Positions 10,447-22,095 of a stretch of DNA of 64,000 bases are shown one piece after another (positions within the stretch are counted from its first letter, which is position 1; each line of letters opens with the position of its first letter). Location: NCBI RefSeq assembly GCF_013817205.1, contig NZ_JACDDD010000002.1, forward strand, positions 1 through 64,000, given 5' to 3'. Both the position numbers and the translations under genes were made by a program. Source of the stretch: Polaromonas sp. Its GTDB lineage: Bacteria; Pseudomonadota; Gammaproteobacteria; Burkholderiales; Burkholderiaceae_C. The notes below the pieces were generated by a model that saw only the letters and a list, made by a program, of their open reading frames with translations, was not told where the DNA came from and searched no databases.

Positions 10447-10501
10447 ATGTGGTCCCCGGATTATGCCCCGAAAGACCGGCCCCAGGCCATGGCAGCGCGC
10501 C

Positions 10502-11230
10502 TCAGTCTCTTCCCGCTTCAACGATCTTTTGAGCCAGCAAGGCAGGGTTGGTGAAACATATCTCGTGGCTGCCGGCACAGGCCACCAAGCGGAACAAGCC
10601 CAGCCGCTCGGACAGGCGTGGGTGCCAGGGCATGCTGTGCGGCATGGCCGCGTCCTGCTCCACATTGATGTAGCTTTTGCCGATTTCCATCGCAGCCAGT
10701 TCGCGAGTCAGGGAAATGGCTTCGGTGAATGTCCGGTACGGCTGGAGGTTCAGCCGGTCAAAACTGCTCTGCGCCAGCGCGGCGTCAGCGTCGTTGATGA
10801 AGGCCTCACGCCAGATCGGAAAGGGAAGCATGACCGCGTTGTCGCTTGCCGCAGCAATCTGATCGAAAAGCGATTTGTAATGCGGCGGCACCATGTCGTT
10901 GAGGCATTGGCCGTTCAGTGGCACAAAGGCATTCTGGTAGACCAGCCGGCGCAGGCGCCCGGGCACCACGTCAGCCGCCTTGGAGATCACCATGCCGCCG
11001 TAGCTGTGACCTACCAGACGGACATCGCTCAAGTCGTTTTGCTCGAGGTAGTCGATGAGCGATTGAGCCGCTTCCGTGAGACCCACAGTCGCGCGGTTGT
11101 CGACCGCCCGGTTGCCCGTCAACGTCGGGCACCAGACGCTGTGGCCCATCGCACGGATGTGCTCGGCCACCGGTTCGAACAACTCGCCGGTGTGCCAGGC
11201 ACCATGAACCAGGACGTAGGTATCAGCCAT
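10502..11230 (-). CDS. Alpha/beta hydrolase fold protein
   Basis: TYVLVHGAWHTGELFEPV, nucleophile elbow VGHSYGGMV, C-terminal GSHE. Confidence 0.88.
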   Translation of the reverse strand: MADTYVLVHGAWHTGELFEPVAEHIRAMGHSVWCPTLTGNRAVDNRATVGLTEAAQSLIDYLEQNDLSDVRLVGHSYGGMVISKAADVVPGRLRRLVYQNAFVPLNGQCLNDMVPPHYKSLFDQIAAASDNAVMLPFPIWREAFINDADAALAQSSFDRLNLQPYRTFTEAISLTRELAAMEIGKSYINVEQDAAMPHSMPWHPRLSERLGLFRLVACAGSHEICFTNPALLAQKIVEAGRD

Positions 11231-11352
11231 GAAGGTCTCCTTGAATGTTGATCAGCGGCCCTGCAAAACTGCAGTGCACGAGACCAAGCTTAAGGGCCAG
11301 AAAGCGCTGGAATGGCCGGATCGCGCCAGCGCAATGGCTGCTGCGCGCCAGC

Positions 11353-12327
11353 TCAGGCTGGCGTGCGCCGGCGGCGCCATTGCGCTGGTGTACTTCCTGA
11401 CAGGCGGCGGAACTCCCTGACGAAATGCGAGGCGTCCGAGTAGCCGCAACGGCGCCCGATCTCGGCAATCGTGAGGCCAGCCAGCCGTGGCTGCTCCATC
11501 AGGCGGCAGGCCTGCGTCATCCGTTGCCGGCGCAGGGTGCCGGCAAAGGTGAGGCCCTGGGCCGAAAAGCCACGGTGCAAAGTCCGCACCGACAGGCCCA
11601 GCTCCAAGGCCACCTCGATCGCGACCAGCCCTGGCTGGTCCAGTCTGCTGCGCAGTATGTGTACCGCCCGTCGAACAGTGTCTGCCGCGCCGCCGGATGC
11701 GTCAACTGGCACTGGCTCAAGCGCCGCAGCCAGCGTCGCGCCGAGCTGGTCCGCCAGAAGCGTTTGTGGATAGCCGAGCGCGAGTGCGGGGTCCTCGCCA
11801 AGCTGCAGGCACAGCGCTGACAGCGACTTGCCCCAGCCCCGGTCGCGTGCCACCGTTCTCGGAAGTTTGCTGCCGGGGTTGGCCAACCAGCGCCCAACCC
11901 AAGCGCGTGGCAGCTGCACCGACAGGCAAGCCACGGCTTCGGGGAAATGCAGCTCATAAGCATGCGACGAATCTACAAGCACGGCATCGCCCGGTCGCAA
12001 GTGGGCCACATGCCCGCCCTGCCGCACGTGCCAGGGACTGTGCAGCTGGGCAATCAGATAGAAGGGATGGCACTGCCCACGCGCAATGCCTGCGGGGGTG
12101 CGGAAGACATCCTGCGTACTGGCCTTGACCTGGTTCAGCGAGAGCTCGTCCAGGGCGACACTGCTCAGGGTTCCATCGAAAGCAAAATCCTCGCGTGAAC
12201 TGCAGTCCATCTCGAGAAAGGCCTCGCAGATGGCGCCAACCCAATAGTCGAGCCGACGTCCCTGGTCCACCACATCGGTTGACCAGGTCCGAACGGTCGC
12301 AGCGGTGGGAGCGGCGGCGGAATACAT
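11353..12327 (-). CDS. AraC family transcriptional regulator
   Basis: C-terminal HTH: VRTLHRGFSAQGLTFAGTLRRQRMTQACRLMEQPRLAGLTIAEIGRRCGYSDASHFVREFRRLSGSTPAQWR. Confidence 0.9.
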   Translation of the reverse strand: MYSAAAPTAATVRTWSTDVVDQGRRLDYWVGAICEAFLEMDCSSREDFAFDGTLSSVALDELSLNQVKASTQDVFRTPAGIARGQCHPFYLIAQLHSPWHVRQGGHVAHLRPGDAVLVDSSHAYELHFPEAVACLSVQLPRAWVGRWLANPGSKLPRTVARDRGWGKSLSALCLQLGEDPALALGYPQTLLADQLGATLAAALEPVPVDASGGAADTVRRAVHILRSRLDQPGLVAIEVALELGLSVRTLHRGFSAQGLTFAGTLRRQRMTQACRLMEQPRLAGLTIAEIGRRCGYSDASHFVREFRRLSGSTPAQWRRRRTPA

Positions 12328-12384
12328 CCGCGAAATTTACCGCGCCGCCCCATGCGTGACAAGCGAGCTTTCCTCAGCTTGGGC

Positions 12385-15300
12385 TCAGGCGACCAGCTGG
12401 GCGTGTAGTTCCTGGATCGAATGCACGGTCAGGTTGTCCAGGTACTTCATTCCCTCGACCGCCGCTTCGGCACCGGCAATCGTGGTGAAGGTGGTGACCC
12501 GGGCCAGCAGCGCCGAGGTGCGGATCTGCCGCGAATCGGCAATCGCATTGCGGCGCTCCTCGACCGTATTGATGACCAGCGCAATCTCGTTGTTCTTGAT
12601 CATGTCCACCACATGCGGCCTGCCTTCGGTGACCTTGTTGACCACACCACACGTGATGCCGGCCGCCGTGATGGCTGCCGCCGTGCCCTTGGTGGCCACC
12701 AGATCAAACTTCATGGCGGCCAAGGCACGTGCCACGTCCACGGCGCGTTCCTTGTCGTTGTTCTTGACGGTCAGGAAGACCTTGCCCGAGGTCGGCAGCT
12801 TGGTGCCAGCGCCGAGCTGCGACTTCACAAAGGCCTCGCCAAAGGTCTTGCCAACCCCCATCACCTCGCCAGTGGACTTCATCTCGGGGCCAAGAATGGT
12901 GTCCACCCCGGGAAACTTGACGAAAGGAAAGACGGCTTCCTTGACGCTGAAGTACGGTGGCGTGACTTCCTTGCCTATGCCTTGCGCGGCCAGGGTCTGG
13001 CCGACCATGCAACGCGCCGCCACCTTGGCGAGCTGGATGCCGGTGGCCTTGCTCACGAAAGGGACGGTGCGCGATGCGCGCGGATTCACTTCCAGCACAT
13101 AAATCACGTCCTTGCCATCCACACGCTGGATCGCAAATTGCACGTTCATCAGACCAACGACATTGAGGGCCTGGGCCATGGCGGCGGTCTGGCGCTTGAT
13201 CTCGGTGATGGTTTCCGGAGCCAGCGAGTACGGCGGCAGCGAACAGGCTGAGTCGCCGCTGTGCACGCCGGCCTGTTCGATGTGTTCCATGACGCCGCCG
13301 ATGAAGGTCACACCGTCCGGGTCGCGGATGCAGTCCACGTCACACTCGATGGCGTCGTTCAGGAAGCGGTCCAGCAGCACCGGCGAGTCATGGCTGACCT
13401 TGACGGCCTCGCGCATGTAACGCTCGAGGTCGCGTTGCTCATGGACGATTTCCATCGCGCGGCCACCCAAAACGTAGCTGGGGCGCACCACCAGCGGGTA
13501 GCCGAGGGCAGCGGCTTTTTCGAGTGCTTCGGGCTCGGTGCGGGCCGTAGCATTGGGCGGTTGGCGCAATTTCAGTTCATGCAACAGCTTCTGGAAACGC
13601 TCGCGGTCCTCCGCTGCGTCAATCATGTCAGGCGAGGTACCGATGATGGGCACGCCGTTTTTCTCCAGGTCCAGCGCCAGCTTCAAGGGGGTCTGACCGC
13701 CGTACTGCACGATTACACCCAGCGGCTTTTCCTTGTCGACGATTTCGAGCACATCTTCCAGCGTGAGTGGCTCGAAATACAGGCGATCAGAGGTGTCGTA
13801 GTCGGTGGACACGGTCTCGGGGTTGCAGTTGACCATGATGGTTTCGTAACCGTCCTCGCGCATGGCGAGTGCAGCATGTACGCAGCAGTAGTCAAACTCG
13901 ATGCCCTGGCCAATGCGGTTCGGACCGCCACCCAGCACCATGATTTTTTTATTACCGGTCGGCGCGGCTTCACACTCACTGCCTTCGGCCTCGTAAGTCG
14001 AATACATGTAGGCGGTGTTGGTGGCGAACTCGGCCGCGCAGGTGTCCACACGCTTGTAAACCGGACGCACACCCAGCGCACGGCGCTTTTCGCGGATAGC
14101 GGTGTCGGTGGTCTTGAGCTGTTTGGCCAGGCGCCGGTCGGAAAATCCCTTTTGTTTGAGTGCGCGCAGCGTGGCGGCGTCCAGCTTGTCCAGTGACGTG
14201 GTTTCCAGCTCCAGCTCGATCTTGACGATCTGCTCGATCTGCACCAGGAACCATGGGTCGATTTTTGTGAGAGCAAACACCTCGTCCACGCTCATGCCTA
14301 GCGCGAAGGCATCGCCGACGTACCAGATGCGATCAGGGCCGGGCGCGCCGAGTTCCTTCTCCAGCACCTCGCGATCCTGGGTTTTTTCGTTCATGCCGTC
14401 CACGCCGACTTCCAGGCCGCGCAGGGCTTTCTGGAAGGACTCCTGGAAGGTGCGACCCATGGCCATGACTTCGCCGACAGACTTCATCTGGGTGGTCAGG
14501 CGCGAATCGGCTGCGGGGAATTTTTCAAACGCGAAACGCGGAATCTTGGTCACCACGTAGTCAATGCTGGGCTCGAAACTCGCAGGCGTCGCGCCGCCGG
14601 TGATCTCGTTGCGCAGTTCATCCAGCGTGTAGCCGACCGCCAGCTTGGCCGCGACCTTGGCAATCGGGAACCCCGTAGCCTTGGACGCCAGCGCCGAGGA
14701 GCGCGACACGCGTGGATTCATCTCGATCACGACCATACGGCCGTCAACCGGGTTGATCGAAAACTGCACATTGGAGCCGCCGGTATCGACGCCAATTTCG
14801 CGCAGCACAGCCAGCGAAGCATTGCGCAGAATCTGGTATTCCTTGTCGGTCAGGGTCTGGGCTGGTGCCACGGTGATCGAGTCGCCGGTGTGCACACCCA
14901 TGGGGTCCAGGTTTTCAATCGAGCAGACGATGATGCAGTTGTCGGCCTTGTCACGGACCACTTCCATCTCGTACTCTTTCCAGCCCAGCAGCGACTCCTC
15001 GATCAGCAACTCGTTGGTTGGCGAAGCTTCAAGGCCGCGCTTGCAGATGACTTCAAACTCTTCCGAGTTGTAGGCAATGCCGCCACCGGTGCCACCCAGG
15101 GTGAAGCTGGGGCGGATGACGGTCGGGAAACCCAGCGTCTTCTGCACCGTCCAGGCTTCTTCCATGCTGTGGGCAATGCCCGAACGCGCCGAGCCCAGCC
15201 CGATCTTGGTCATTGCGTCCTTGAACTTCAGCCGGTCTTCGGCTTTGTCGATGGCTTCGGGCGTGGCGCCTATCAACTCGACCTTGTATTTGTCAAGCAC

Positions 15301-15618
15301 ACCGTGGTGCCACAGGTCCAGCGCGCAGTTCAGCGCGGTCTGCCCGCCCATGGTCGGCAGGATCGCGTCGGGCCGCTCCTTGGCGATGATCTTCTCAACC
15401 GTCTGCCAGGTGATAGGCTCGATGTAGGTGACGTCGGCCGTGGCCGGGTCGGTCATGATCGTCGCCGGATTGCTGTTGATCAGGATGACCTTGTAGCCTT
15501 CTTCGCGCAAGGCCTTGCAGGCCTGCACACCCGAATAGTCGAACTCGCAGGCCTGGCCGATGATGATGGGGCCAGCGCCAATGATGAGGACCGACTTGAT
15601 GTCTGTGCGTTTTGGCAT
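12385..15618 (-). CDS. carB: Carbamoyl-phosphate synthase large subunit
   Basis: 1077 aa; [58 protein letters not shown]. Confidence 0.98.
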   Translation of the reverse strand: MPKRTDIKSVLIIGAGPIIIGQACEFDYSGVQACKALREEGYKVILINSNPATIMTDPATADVTYIEPITWQTVEKIIAKERPDAILPTMGGQTALNCALDLWHHGVLDKYKVELIGATPEAIDKAEDRLKFKDAMTKIGLGSARSGIAHSMEEAWTVQKTLGFPTVIRPSFTLGGTGGGIAYNSEEFEVICKRGLEASPTNELLIEESLLGWKEYEMEVVRDKADNCIIVCSIENLDPMGVHTGDSITVAPAQTLTDKEYQILRNASLAVLREIGVDTGGSNVQFSINPVDGRMVVIEMNPRVSRSSALASKATGFPIAKVAAKLAVGYTLDELRNEITGGATPASFEPSIDYVVTKIPRFAFEKFPAADSRLTTQMKSVGEVMAMGRTFQESFQKALRGLEVGVDGMNEKTQDREVLEKELGAPGPDRIWYVGDAFALGMSVDEVFALTKIDPWFLVQIEQIVKIELELETTSLDKLDAATLRALKQKGFSDRRLAKQLKTTDTAIREKRRALGVRPVYKRVDTCAAEFATNTAYMYSTYEAEGSECEAAPTGNKKIMVLGGGPNRIGQGIEFDYCCVHAALAMREDGYETIMVNCNPETVSTDYDTSDRLYFEPLTLEDVLEIVDKEKPLGVIVQYGGQTPLKLALDLEKNGVPIIGTSPDMIDAAEDRERFQKLLHELKLRQPPNATARTEPEALEKAAALGYPLVVRPSYVLGGRAMEIVHEQRDLERYMREAVKVSHDSPVLLDRFLNDAIECDVDCIRDPDGVTFIGGVMEHIEQAGVHSGDSACSLPPYSLAPETITEIKRQTAAMAQALNVVGLMNVQFAIQRVDGKDVIYVLEVNPRASRTVPFVSKATGIQLAKVAARCMVGQTLAAQGIGKEVTPPYFSVKEAVFPFVKFPGVDTILGPEMKSTGEVMGVGKTFGEAFVKSQLGAGTKLPTSGKVFLTVKNNDKERAVDVARALAAMKFDLVATKGTAAAITAAGITCGVVNKVTEGRPHVVDMIKNNEIALVINTVEERRNAIADSRQIRTSALLARVTTFTTIAGAEAAVEGMKYLDNLTVHSIQELHAQLVA

Positions 15619-16802
15619 TATTTTTTTCCTCCATGCTGTTCCATGAGGGCGGTGAAACGGTCAAACAAATACGAGATGTCGTGCGGGCCGGGCGAGGCTT
15701 CCGGGTGGCCCTGGAAGCAGAAGGCCGGCTTGTCGGTACGGGCGAGACCCTGCAGCGTGCCGTCGAACAGGCTGATGTGGGTCGGACGCAGATTGGCTGG
15801 CAGGGTTTTTTCATCGACCGCGAAACCGTGGTTCTGGCTGGTGATGCTGACCCGCCCGTTGTCGAGGTCCTTCACTGGATGATTGGCGCCGTGGTGGCCG
15901 AACTTCATCTTGAAGGTCTTCGCGCCACTGGCTAGCGCCATGATCTGGTGGCCCAGACAGATGCCGAAGGTCGGGATGCCGGTCTCGATCAGTTCGCGCA
16001 CGGCGGCAATGGCGTAGTCGCAGGGCTGTGGATCGCCTGGCCCGTTGGCAAGAAAGATGCCGTCAGGCTTGAGCTTGAGAATGTCGGCCGCCGGCGTCTG
16101 CGCCGGTACCACCGTGATGCGCGCGCCGCGTTCGGCCATCATGCGCAGTATGTTTTTCTTGACGCCGAAGTCAAAAGCCACCACGTGGAATTTCGGCGTG
16201 ATCTGCACGCCGTAACCGGCGCCCAGTTTCCACTCGGTCTGCGTCCACTCGTAGGTCTGTTTGACCGACACCACTTTGGCCAGGTCCAGGCCGGCCATGC
16301 TGGGGGCCGCCTTGGCGGCAGCAATGGCCTTGTCTTTGTTGGCCTGGGAGACATCTTCACCGGCAGGCAGCGCCAGGATGCAGCCGTTTTGGGCGCCATG
16401 GCTGCGCAGGTGACGTGTCAGCTGGCGGGTGTCGATCCCGGCGATGGCAACGGTGTTTTCCTTGACCAGATACTCGGTCAGGGTCATGTCCATGCGGAAG
16501 TTGGAGGCCAGCAGCGGCAAGTCCTTGATGATCAGGCCAGCGGCGTGGACTTTTTCGGCTTCGACGTCTTCGGCATTGACACCGTAGTTGCCGATGTGGG
16601 GGTACGTCAGCGTGACGATCTGCTGGCAATAACTCGGGTCAGTCAGGATTTCCTGGTAGCCGGTCATCGCGGTGTTGAACACCACCTCACCGACAGTGGA
16701 GCCCGGGGCCCCGATGGAATTGCCGAGGAAGACCGTGCCGTCTGCGAGCGCCAGAATGGCGTGCGGGGTTCTTCCTGATTTTCCCTGTAGAGACAAAAGC
16801 AC
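15618..16802 (-). CDS. carA: Carbamoyl-phosphate synthase small subunit (probable GTG start)
   Basis: [49 protein letters not shown], GATase triad region [14 protein letters not shown]; overlaps carB start. Confidence 0.95.
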   Translation of the reverse strand: MLLSLQGKSGRTPHAILALADGTVFLGNSIGAPGSTVGEVVFNTAMTGYQEILTDPSYCQQIVTLTYPHIGNYGVNAEDVEAEKVHAAGLIIKDLPLLASNFRMDMTLTEYLVKENTVAIAGIDTRQLTRHLRSHGAQNGCILALPAGEDVSQANKDKAIAAAKAAPSMAGLDLAKVVSVKQTYEWTQTEWKLGAGYGVQITPKFHVVAFDFGVKKNILRMMAERGARITVVPAQTPAADILKLKPDGIFLANGPGDPQPCDYAIAAVRELIETGIPTFGICLGHQIMALASGAKTFKMKFGHHGANHPVKDLDNGRVSITSQNHGFAVDEKTLPANLRPTHISLFDGTLQGLARTDKPAFCFQGHPEASPGPHDISYLFDRFTALMEQHGGKK

Positions 16803-16944
16803 TGGGTTCTCCGGATGGGTTACGGTTCGCCCAAGCGTGCACAAGAAACGTCTCGGTAAGACTCTTGCGGGCTGCTTTTGTGAGGGGGTTGGCTTGGTAT
16901 GCGCTGGGCGAAGCTGTGTTTTGAAAAGCCACTGATTATATAAC

Positions 16945-17033
16945 GCCCCCACGTTCGTTCGCTTCGCGTAACTCTCTGCCCCCCAAGGGGGCCGCTGCGC
17001 CTGTGGGCCGGCGGAGCCGGACCCGCGGCCCCA
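16945..17033 (+). repeat. GC-rich dispersed element (family 2) between trmH-family gene and carA
   Basis: CCCCCACGTTCGTTCGCTTCGCGTAACTCTCTGCCCCCCAAGGGGGCCGCTGCGCCTGTGGGCCGGCGGAGCCGGACCCGCGGCC. Confidence 0.85.
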
Positions 17034-17066
17034 ACTGGTAAAGAAAATATCCCGAGCTAATCGAGC

Positions 17067-17843
17067 CTAGCGAGCAGCAATCGAGCTGGCGTAGAGGCAG
17101 ATTGCAGCGGCAGCTGCCACATTGAGGGACTCCTCGCCGCCGGGCTGGGCGATGCGGACCTTGAGGGCAGCTCGCGCCATCAGGGCGTCGCCCACGCCCT
17201 GCCCTTCGTGACCCATGGCCCAGGCACAGGGCATGGGCAGGGCTTGCTGATTCAAAAAACTCCCGTGGTGGGAACTCGTGACCAGAACCGGTACCGTCAG
17301 CGCATCGAGTTCTTCGGGGGCCAGGCCTTCAATCAGCTGCAGCGCGAAATGCGCACCCATGCCGGCGCGCAGCACCTTGGGCGACCACAGCGCGGCCGTG
17401 CCCTTGAGCGCCAGCACCTGGCTGAAACCGAAGGCCGCTGCGCTGCGCAGCATGGAACCGACATTGCCAGCATCCTGCACCCGGTCCAGGATCAGCGAGG
17501 CGGCGCCCGGTGCCAGGGCGGCAGGCGCCGGCAGGTCCAGAATAAACCCCATGCGCGCGGGCGACTCAAGTCCGCTGATGTCGGCCATCAGCAGATCCGG
17601 GATCACTATGGTTTTGATAGCTGCCTGCGCCCATTCGGCGGGGGCTAGAGGCCAAAAAGACTCAGAAAAAACGGCCACTGCAGGCCTCAAGCCGCGATCC
17701 AGCGCCGCACGGCACAGGTGGTCACCTTCAAGCCAGATGCGTTGCTGCTTGCGGTAGGCCGTGTTGTCCTGCGACAGCCTGCGCAGGTCCTTGAGCAAGG
17801 TATTGTCGCGGGACGTGACAAGGACCGGCGCACCGGCGCTCAA
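17067..17843 (-). CDS. TrmH/SpoU-family RNA methyltransferase (start uncertain; TTG at 17843 proposed)
   Basis: [58 protein letters not shown]. Confidence 0.87.
   Translation of the reverse strand: MSAGAPVLVTSRDNTLLKDLRRLSQDNTAYRKQQRIWLEGDHLCRAALDRGLRPAVAVFSESFWPLAPAEWAQAAIKTIVIPDLLMADISGLESPARMGFILDLPAPAALAPGAASLILDRVQDAGNVGSMLRSAAAFGFSQVLALKGTAALWSPKVLRAGMGAHFALQLIEGLAPEELDALTVPVLVTSSHHGSFLNQQALPMPCAWAMGHEGQGVGDALMARAALKVRIAQPGGEESLNVAAAAAICLYASSIAAR
17605..17666 (+). repeat. Dispersed palindromic element (family 1) inside trmH-family gene
   Basis: ACTATGGTTTTGATAGCTGCCTGCGCCCATTCGGCGGGGGCTAGAGGCCAAAAAGACTCAG. Confidence 0.75.
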
Positions 17844-18457
17844 CGCAGCACCTCTGCCACCGGGCTGAAGGAGCGGCGGTGCTGCGGGCAGGCACCGTGC
17901 TCGCGCAGGGCTGCCAGATGTTCCGCCGTACCGTAACCCTTGTGGCCGGCAAAACCGTATTGCGGGTACTCCAGATGGAACTGCTCGCACCAGCGGTCGC
18001 GGTGCACCTTGGCAAGAATGGAGGCCGCGGAAATCGCCGGAATGCGCGCATCCCCTTTGACAATGGCTTCAGCAAGGATACTCAGCGTCGGCAGGCGGTT
18101 GCCGTCCACCAGCACCTTCACAGGCTTCAGGCGCAGGCCCTCGACGGCGCGCCGCATCGCCAGCAGGGTGGCCTGCAGGATGTTGAGACTGTCGATTTCT
18201 TCGACCGTGGCCATGGCAATTGAGCAGCACAGCGCCTTGGCGCGGATCTCGTCATAGAGCCTTTCTCGGCGCAATGCGGTCAGAACCTTGGAGTCGGCCA
18301 GGCCCTTGATCGGCTGCAGATCGTCCAGGATCACGGCGGCAGCCACCACCGGGCCGGCCAGCGGGCCCCGGCCGGCCTCGTCCACGCCAGCCCACAGGCC
18401 TGGCGTGTCCCAGGAAAGCATGGCCTGTTCAGCCTGCAAGAATGTTCTGGATCGCAT
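17840..18457 (-). CDS. rnhB: Ribonuclease HII (alternative ATG at 18421)
   Basis: [38 protein letters not shown]; downstream of lpxB. Confidence 0.96.
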   Translation of the reverse strand: MRSRTFLQAEQAMLSWDTPGLWAGVDEAGRGPLAGPVVAAAVILDDLQPIKGLADSKVLTALRRERLYDEIRAKALCCSIAMATVEEIDSLNILQATLLAMRRAVEGLRLKPVKVLVDGNRLPTLSILAEAIVKGDARIPAISAASILAKVHRDRWCEQFHLEYPQYGFAGHKGYGTAEHLAALREHGACPQHRRSFSPVAEVLR

Positions 18458-19628
18458 CGGTGGCTATTTTCGCGGTATCGCGCTGCAATTCCTCGTGCAG
18501 CTTTGTGAATCGTTGTTCAAGTACGCGGACTTTTTCGGGCGCGAAGATTTTCGCATCCACCCAGTGCAAAACGGCATCTGCCAAGGCTTGCGGCGTGGCA
18601 GCGTCCTGCAGCAGTTCAGGCACCACAAAATCGCGGCACAGAATGTTGGGCAGGCCGACCCAGGGCTGGAGCTTCTTGCGCCGCATGATCTGCCAGGACA
18701 GCCAGTTCATGTTGTAGGCAATCACCATGGGTCGCTTGTACAGCGCCGCTTCCAGCGTGGCGGTGCCGCTGGCAATCAGCGTGACATCACAGGCGGCCAG
18801 CGCAGCGTGCGACTGACCGGAAACGATCTGCACATGCGCCAGCATGCCAGCGGCCTGTGCCGCCTGTTCAATCTGTGTGCGCAGTGCGGGAATCGCGGGC
18901 ACTATGATTTTGATAGCTGGGTGCGCACGCCGGACAAGGGCTGCAGCCCTGAAAAAGCGCTCAGCCAGGTAAGCAATTTCGGAGTGGCGACTGCCCGGCA
19001 ACAGTGCCAGCACCAGATCGTCCGCCTGCAGCCCAAGCTGCTGCCGCGCTGCGGCCTGGTCAGCTTGCATGGGTATCACGCCGGCCAGCGGATGCCCCAC
19101 ATACGTGGCAGCGATGCCGTGCTGGGCCAGCAGCGCCGGCTCGAAAGGGAATATGCAGAGCACGTGGTCCACGCTGCGGCGGATCTTGTCGACCCGATCA
19201 GCCCGCCAGGCCCACACGGCAGGACTGACAAAATGCACCGTTGGAATGCCCGCCGCCTTCAGGTCGGCCTCCAGATCGAGGTTGAAATCCGGTGCATCCA
19301 CGCCGATGAACACGTCGGGCCGGTCAGCCAGCAGCTTCTGCCGGAGTTGAGTACGGATACCGACAATCTCCCGGTAATGCCGCAGGACTTCGACATAACC
19401 ACGCACCGCCAGCTTTTCGCTGGGCCACCAGGCCCCGAATCCGCGCCGCGTCATCTGCGCGCCACCAATGCCGCCAGCACGCAGGTCCGGCCAGCGGGCC
19501 TGAAAACCATCGAGCAGCAGCCCGGCCAGGAGGTCGCCGGAAGTTTCGCCGGCTACCAGGGCCAAGAATGGGGTGGTGGTGGGTCCAACCACTCCACGGA
19601 CCGGCAGAGAGCTGGGCGCTTGCGGCAT
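18429..19628 (-). CDS. lpxB: Lipid-A-disaccharide synthase
   Basis: [47 protein letters not shown]. Confidence 0.96.
   Translation of the reverse strand: MPQAPSSLPVRGVVGPTTTPFLALVAGETSGDLLAGLLLDGFQARWPDLRAGGIGGAQMTRRGFGAWWPSEKLAVRGYVEVLRHYREIVGIRTQLRQKLLADRPDVFIGVDAPDFNLDLEADLKAAGIPTVHFVSPAVWAWRADRVDKIRRSVDHVLCIFPFEPALLAQHGIAATYVGHPLAGVIPMQADQAAARQQLGLQADDLVLALLPGSRHSEIAYLAERFFRAAALVRRAHPAIKIIVPAIPALRTQIEQAAQAAGMLAHVQIVSGQSHAALAACDVTLIASGTATLEAALYKRPMVIAYNMNWLSWQIMRRKKLQPWVGLPNILCRDFVVPELLQDAATPQALADAVLHWVDAKIFAPEKVRVLEQRFTKLHEELQRDTAKIATDAIQNILAG
18901..18962 (+). repeat. Dispersed palindromic element (family 1) inside lpxB
   Basis: ACTATGATTTTGATAGCTGGGTGCGCACGCCGGACAAGGGCTGCAGCCCTGAAAAAGCGC. 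Confidence 0.75.
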
Positions 19629-19634
19629 GAGGGC

Positions 19635-20429
19635 CTAGCGCACGATGCCGCGTTGCGGCGAAGTGCCTTCCAGAAAGCCCAGCATCATCTGCACATCGGC
19701 CTCAGCTTCGGGATGCTGGGCCGTCAGCGAGGCGATGCGTGCCCTCGCCTGCTCCAGCGTCAAGTCTTCACGGTACAGTGCCTTGTGCATGCCCTTGACA
19801 GCCGCGATGCGGTCCGGGGAAAAACCACGGCGGCGCAGGCCTTCGAAGTTCATGGAACGGGCTGCGGCGGGCTGGCCCTGGCTCATCACAAAAGGCGGCA
19901 AGTCGGCAAACAGCAGCGAACACATGGCGGTCATGCTGTGCGCCCCGAGGCGCACAAACTGGTGCACCACGGTAAAGCCGCCCAGGATCACCCAGTCACC
20001 CACATGCACGTGGCCAGCCAGTTGGGCGTTGTTGGCGAAGACGGTATGGTTGCCCACATGGCAGTCATGCGCAAGGTGCACATAGGCCATGATCCAGTTG
20101 TCGTTGCCCACCCGTGTCACACCGCTGTCGCCGGGCGAGCCGATGTTGAAGGTGCAGAACTCGCGCACGGTGTTGCGGTCACCGATGACCAGCTCGCAAG
20201 GCTCACCCGCGTATTTTTTATCCTGGGGAATGGCGCCCAGCGAGTTGAACTGGAAGATGTGGTTATCCCGACCGATGGTGGTGTGCCCCTCGATCACACA
20301 ATGCGCGCCGATGGTGGTGCCGGCGCCGACGCGGACATGCGGACCGATCACCGTATAGGGGCCGACGCTGACGCTGCTGTCGATCTGGGCCGCCGGATCA
20401 ACCAGCGCGGTGGAATGAATAACCGTCAT
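19635..20429 (-). CDS. lpxA: Acyl-ACP--UDP-N-acetylglucosamine O-acyltransferase
   Basis: Hexapeptide repeats; [53 protein letters not shown]. Confidence 0.97.
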   Translation of the reverse strand: MTVIHSTALVDPAAQIDSSVSVGPYTVIGPHVRVGAGTTIGAHCVIEGHTTIGRDNHIFQFNSLGAIPQDKKYAGEPCELVIGDRNTVREFCTFNIGSPGDSGVTRVGNDNWIMAYVHLAHDCHVGNHTVFANNAQLAGHVHVGDWVILGGFTVVHQFVRLGAHSMTAMCSLLFADLPPFVMSQGQPAAARSMNFEGLRRRGFSPDRIAAVKGMHKALYREDLTLEQARARIASLTAQHPEAEADVQMMLGFLEGTSPQRGIVR

Positions 20430-20483
20430 GAAAAAAAGAAATGTGTAACACCAGTAGCCGTGCGAGAAAGCGTCCCTTCAAGC

Positions 20484-20570
20484 CGGGGCCGCGGGACTGG
20501 CTCCGCCAGACCGCAGGCGCAGCGGCCCCCTCGGGGAGCAGCGCACTACGCGGAGCGAAAAGCGTGGGGG
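20484..20570 (-). repeat. GC-rich dispersed element (family 2) directly after fabZ stop
   Basis: Reverse strand TGA-CCCCCACGCTTTTCGCTCCGCGTAGTGCGCTGCTCCCCGAGGGGGCCGCTGCGCCTGCGGTCTGGCGGAGCCAGTCCCGCGGCCCC. Confidence 0.85.
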
Positions 20571-21011
20571 TCATGTGATCGTGCGCATGGTGCACATCAG
20601 TTCAGCCTCACAGGCCATGTTGTCGCCCACGCGGGCCACGCCCTTGAACTTGAACACCCCGGCCTTGAGCCGCTCCAGTGTCACCTCCATGACCAACTGG
20701 TCGCCCGGCTCCACCGGCCGTTTGAAACGTGCGCCGTCAATGCCGGCAAAATAATACACAGTCTTGTCGTCGGGGGTGATGCCCTGCATGTCAAACGCCA
20801 GCAAGGCTGCGGCCTGCGCCATGGCCTCAAGCATCAGCACGCCCGGCATCACTGGCCGGTGCGGAAAATGCCCGGTGAAAAACGGCTCGTTCATGGTGAC
20901 GTTTTTCAGGGCCTTGATGCGCTTGCCTTTCTCGAGTTCGAGCACCCGATCCACCAGCAGAAAGGGGTAGCGGTGTGGCAACTGCTTGAGGATTTGGTGG
21001 ATGTCCATCAT
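20571..21011 (-). CDS. fabZ: 3-hydroxyacyl-ACP dehydratase FabZ
   Basis: [50 protein letters not shown]. Confidence 0.97.
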   Translation of the reverse strand: MMDIHQILKQLPHRYPFLLVDRVLELEKGKRIKALKNVTMNEPFFTGHFPHRPVMPGVLMLEAMAQAAALLAFDMQGITPDDKTVYYFAGIDGARFKRPVEPGDQLVMEVTLERLKAGVFKFKGVARVGDNMACEAELMCTMRTIT

Positions 21012-22075
21012 GATTTTTCTTCTTTCCTTCGCGAGGCGGTGGCTGTGGTTTGCTCCAGCACCTTGAGGCGTTCACGCAAGCCATGAAGCTGTTTGAGCGT
21101 GGCAGCATTTTTTTCCCAACTCGCATTGTCGTCGATGGGAAACAGCCCCGTGTAATGCCCCGGCTTGCGGATGGAACGTGTGACCACCGACGCTGCCGAG
21201 ACATGCACGTGATCGGCCAGGCTCAGATGCCCCAGCACGACCGCACCGCCGCCTATGGTGCAGTGGGCGCCTATGGTGGCACTGCCTGCCACGCCGACGC
21301 AGCCAGCCAGTGCGCTGTGCCGCCCAATATGCACGTTGTGGCCAATCTGGATCAGGTTGTCGAGCTTGACGCCGTCCTCGATCACGGTGTCTTGCAGCGC
21401 GCCGCGGTCTATGCAGGTGTTGGCGCCGATTTCGACGTCGTTGCCAATACGCACCGCACCGAGTTGCTCGATTTTGACCCAAGTGCCTTCATGCGGTGCA
21501 AAACCAAAACCGTCGGCGCCTATCACCGCGCCCGGATGCACAATGCAGCGCTTGCCGATCACGCAGCCGTCGGCCACGGTAACACGCGCGGCCAGCCGGG
21601 TTTGCGTCCCGACAATAACCTCACGACCGATCACGCCATGCTCGCCGACACGCACGCCCACCTCGAGGACAGCATGCGGCCCGATACAGGCAAACGCTCC
21701 CACCGAAACGCCTTTCGCCAGCCGCGCCAACGGATCAATGAATGCAGTGGGATGAATCCCGCCCATATCGGCGATTTGGTGAAACTTTTTCCAGAGATGC
21801 GTGATGCGGGCGAAGTAAAGGTAGGGATCGCCAACCACGATGCAGGCGCCGCGCAAAATCGCCGCCTGTTCGGCCTGGGGCCCCACGACCACACACGCGG
21901 CAAGCGACTGGCTCAGTTGTCCCTGGTATTTGATGTGACTGAGAAAGCTGAGTTCGGTGGGACCGGCTGTGTCGAGGGGCGCGAGCCGCTGGATCAGGAC
22001 ATCCGGGTCACCTACTAACCTGGCGTCAAACTCACCGGCCAGTGACGCGACGATGTCCCCGAGTCTGAGCGTCAC
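21008..22075 (-). CDS. lpxD: UDP-3-O-(3-hydroxymyristoyl)glucosamine N-acyltransferase
   Basis: Left-handed beta-helix repeats; [44 protein letters not shown]. Confidence 0.96.
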   Translation of the reverse strand: MTLRLGDIVASLAGEFDARLVGDPDVLIQRLAPLDTAGPTELSFLSHIKYQGQLSQSLAACVVVGPQAEQAAILRGACIVVGDPYLYFARITHLWKKFHQIADMGGIHPTAFIDPLARLAKGVSVGAFACIGPHAVLEVGVRVGEHGVIGREVIVGTQTRLAARVTVADGCVIGKRCIVHPGAVIGADGFGFAPHEGTWVKIEQLGAVRIGNDVEIGANTCIDRGALQDTVIEDGVKLDNLIQIGHNVHIGRHSALAGCVGVAGSATIGAHCTIGGGAVVLGHLSLADHVHVSAASVVTRSIRKPGHYTGLFPIDDNASWEKNAATLKQLHGLRERLKVLEQTTATASRRKEEKS

Positions 22076-22095
22076 GCCTGGCCTGTGATGAACAC

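Noticed and set aside
11280-11400. Inverted-repeat-rich stretch (GCGCCAGCGCAATGG...CCATTGCGCTGG) between the hydrolase and AraC gene
   Set aside because: A real inverted repeat, but it spans the AraC gene's 3' end with no T-run on either side; function unclear and probably a weak termination structure.
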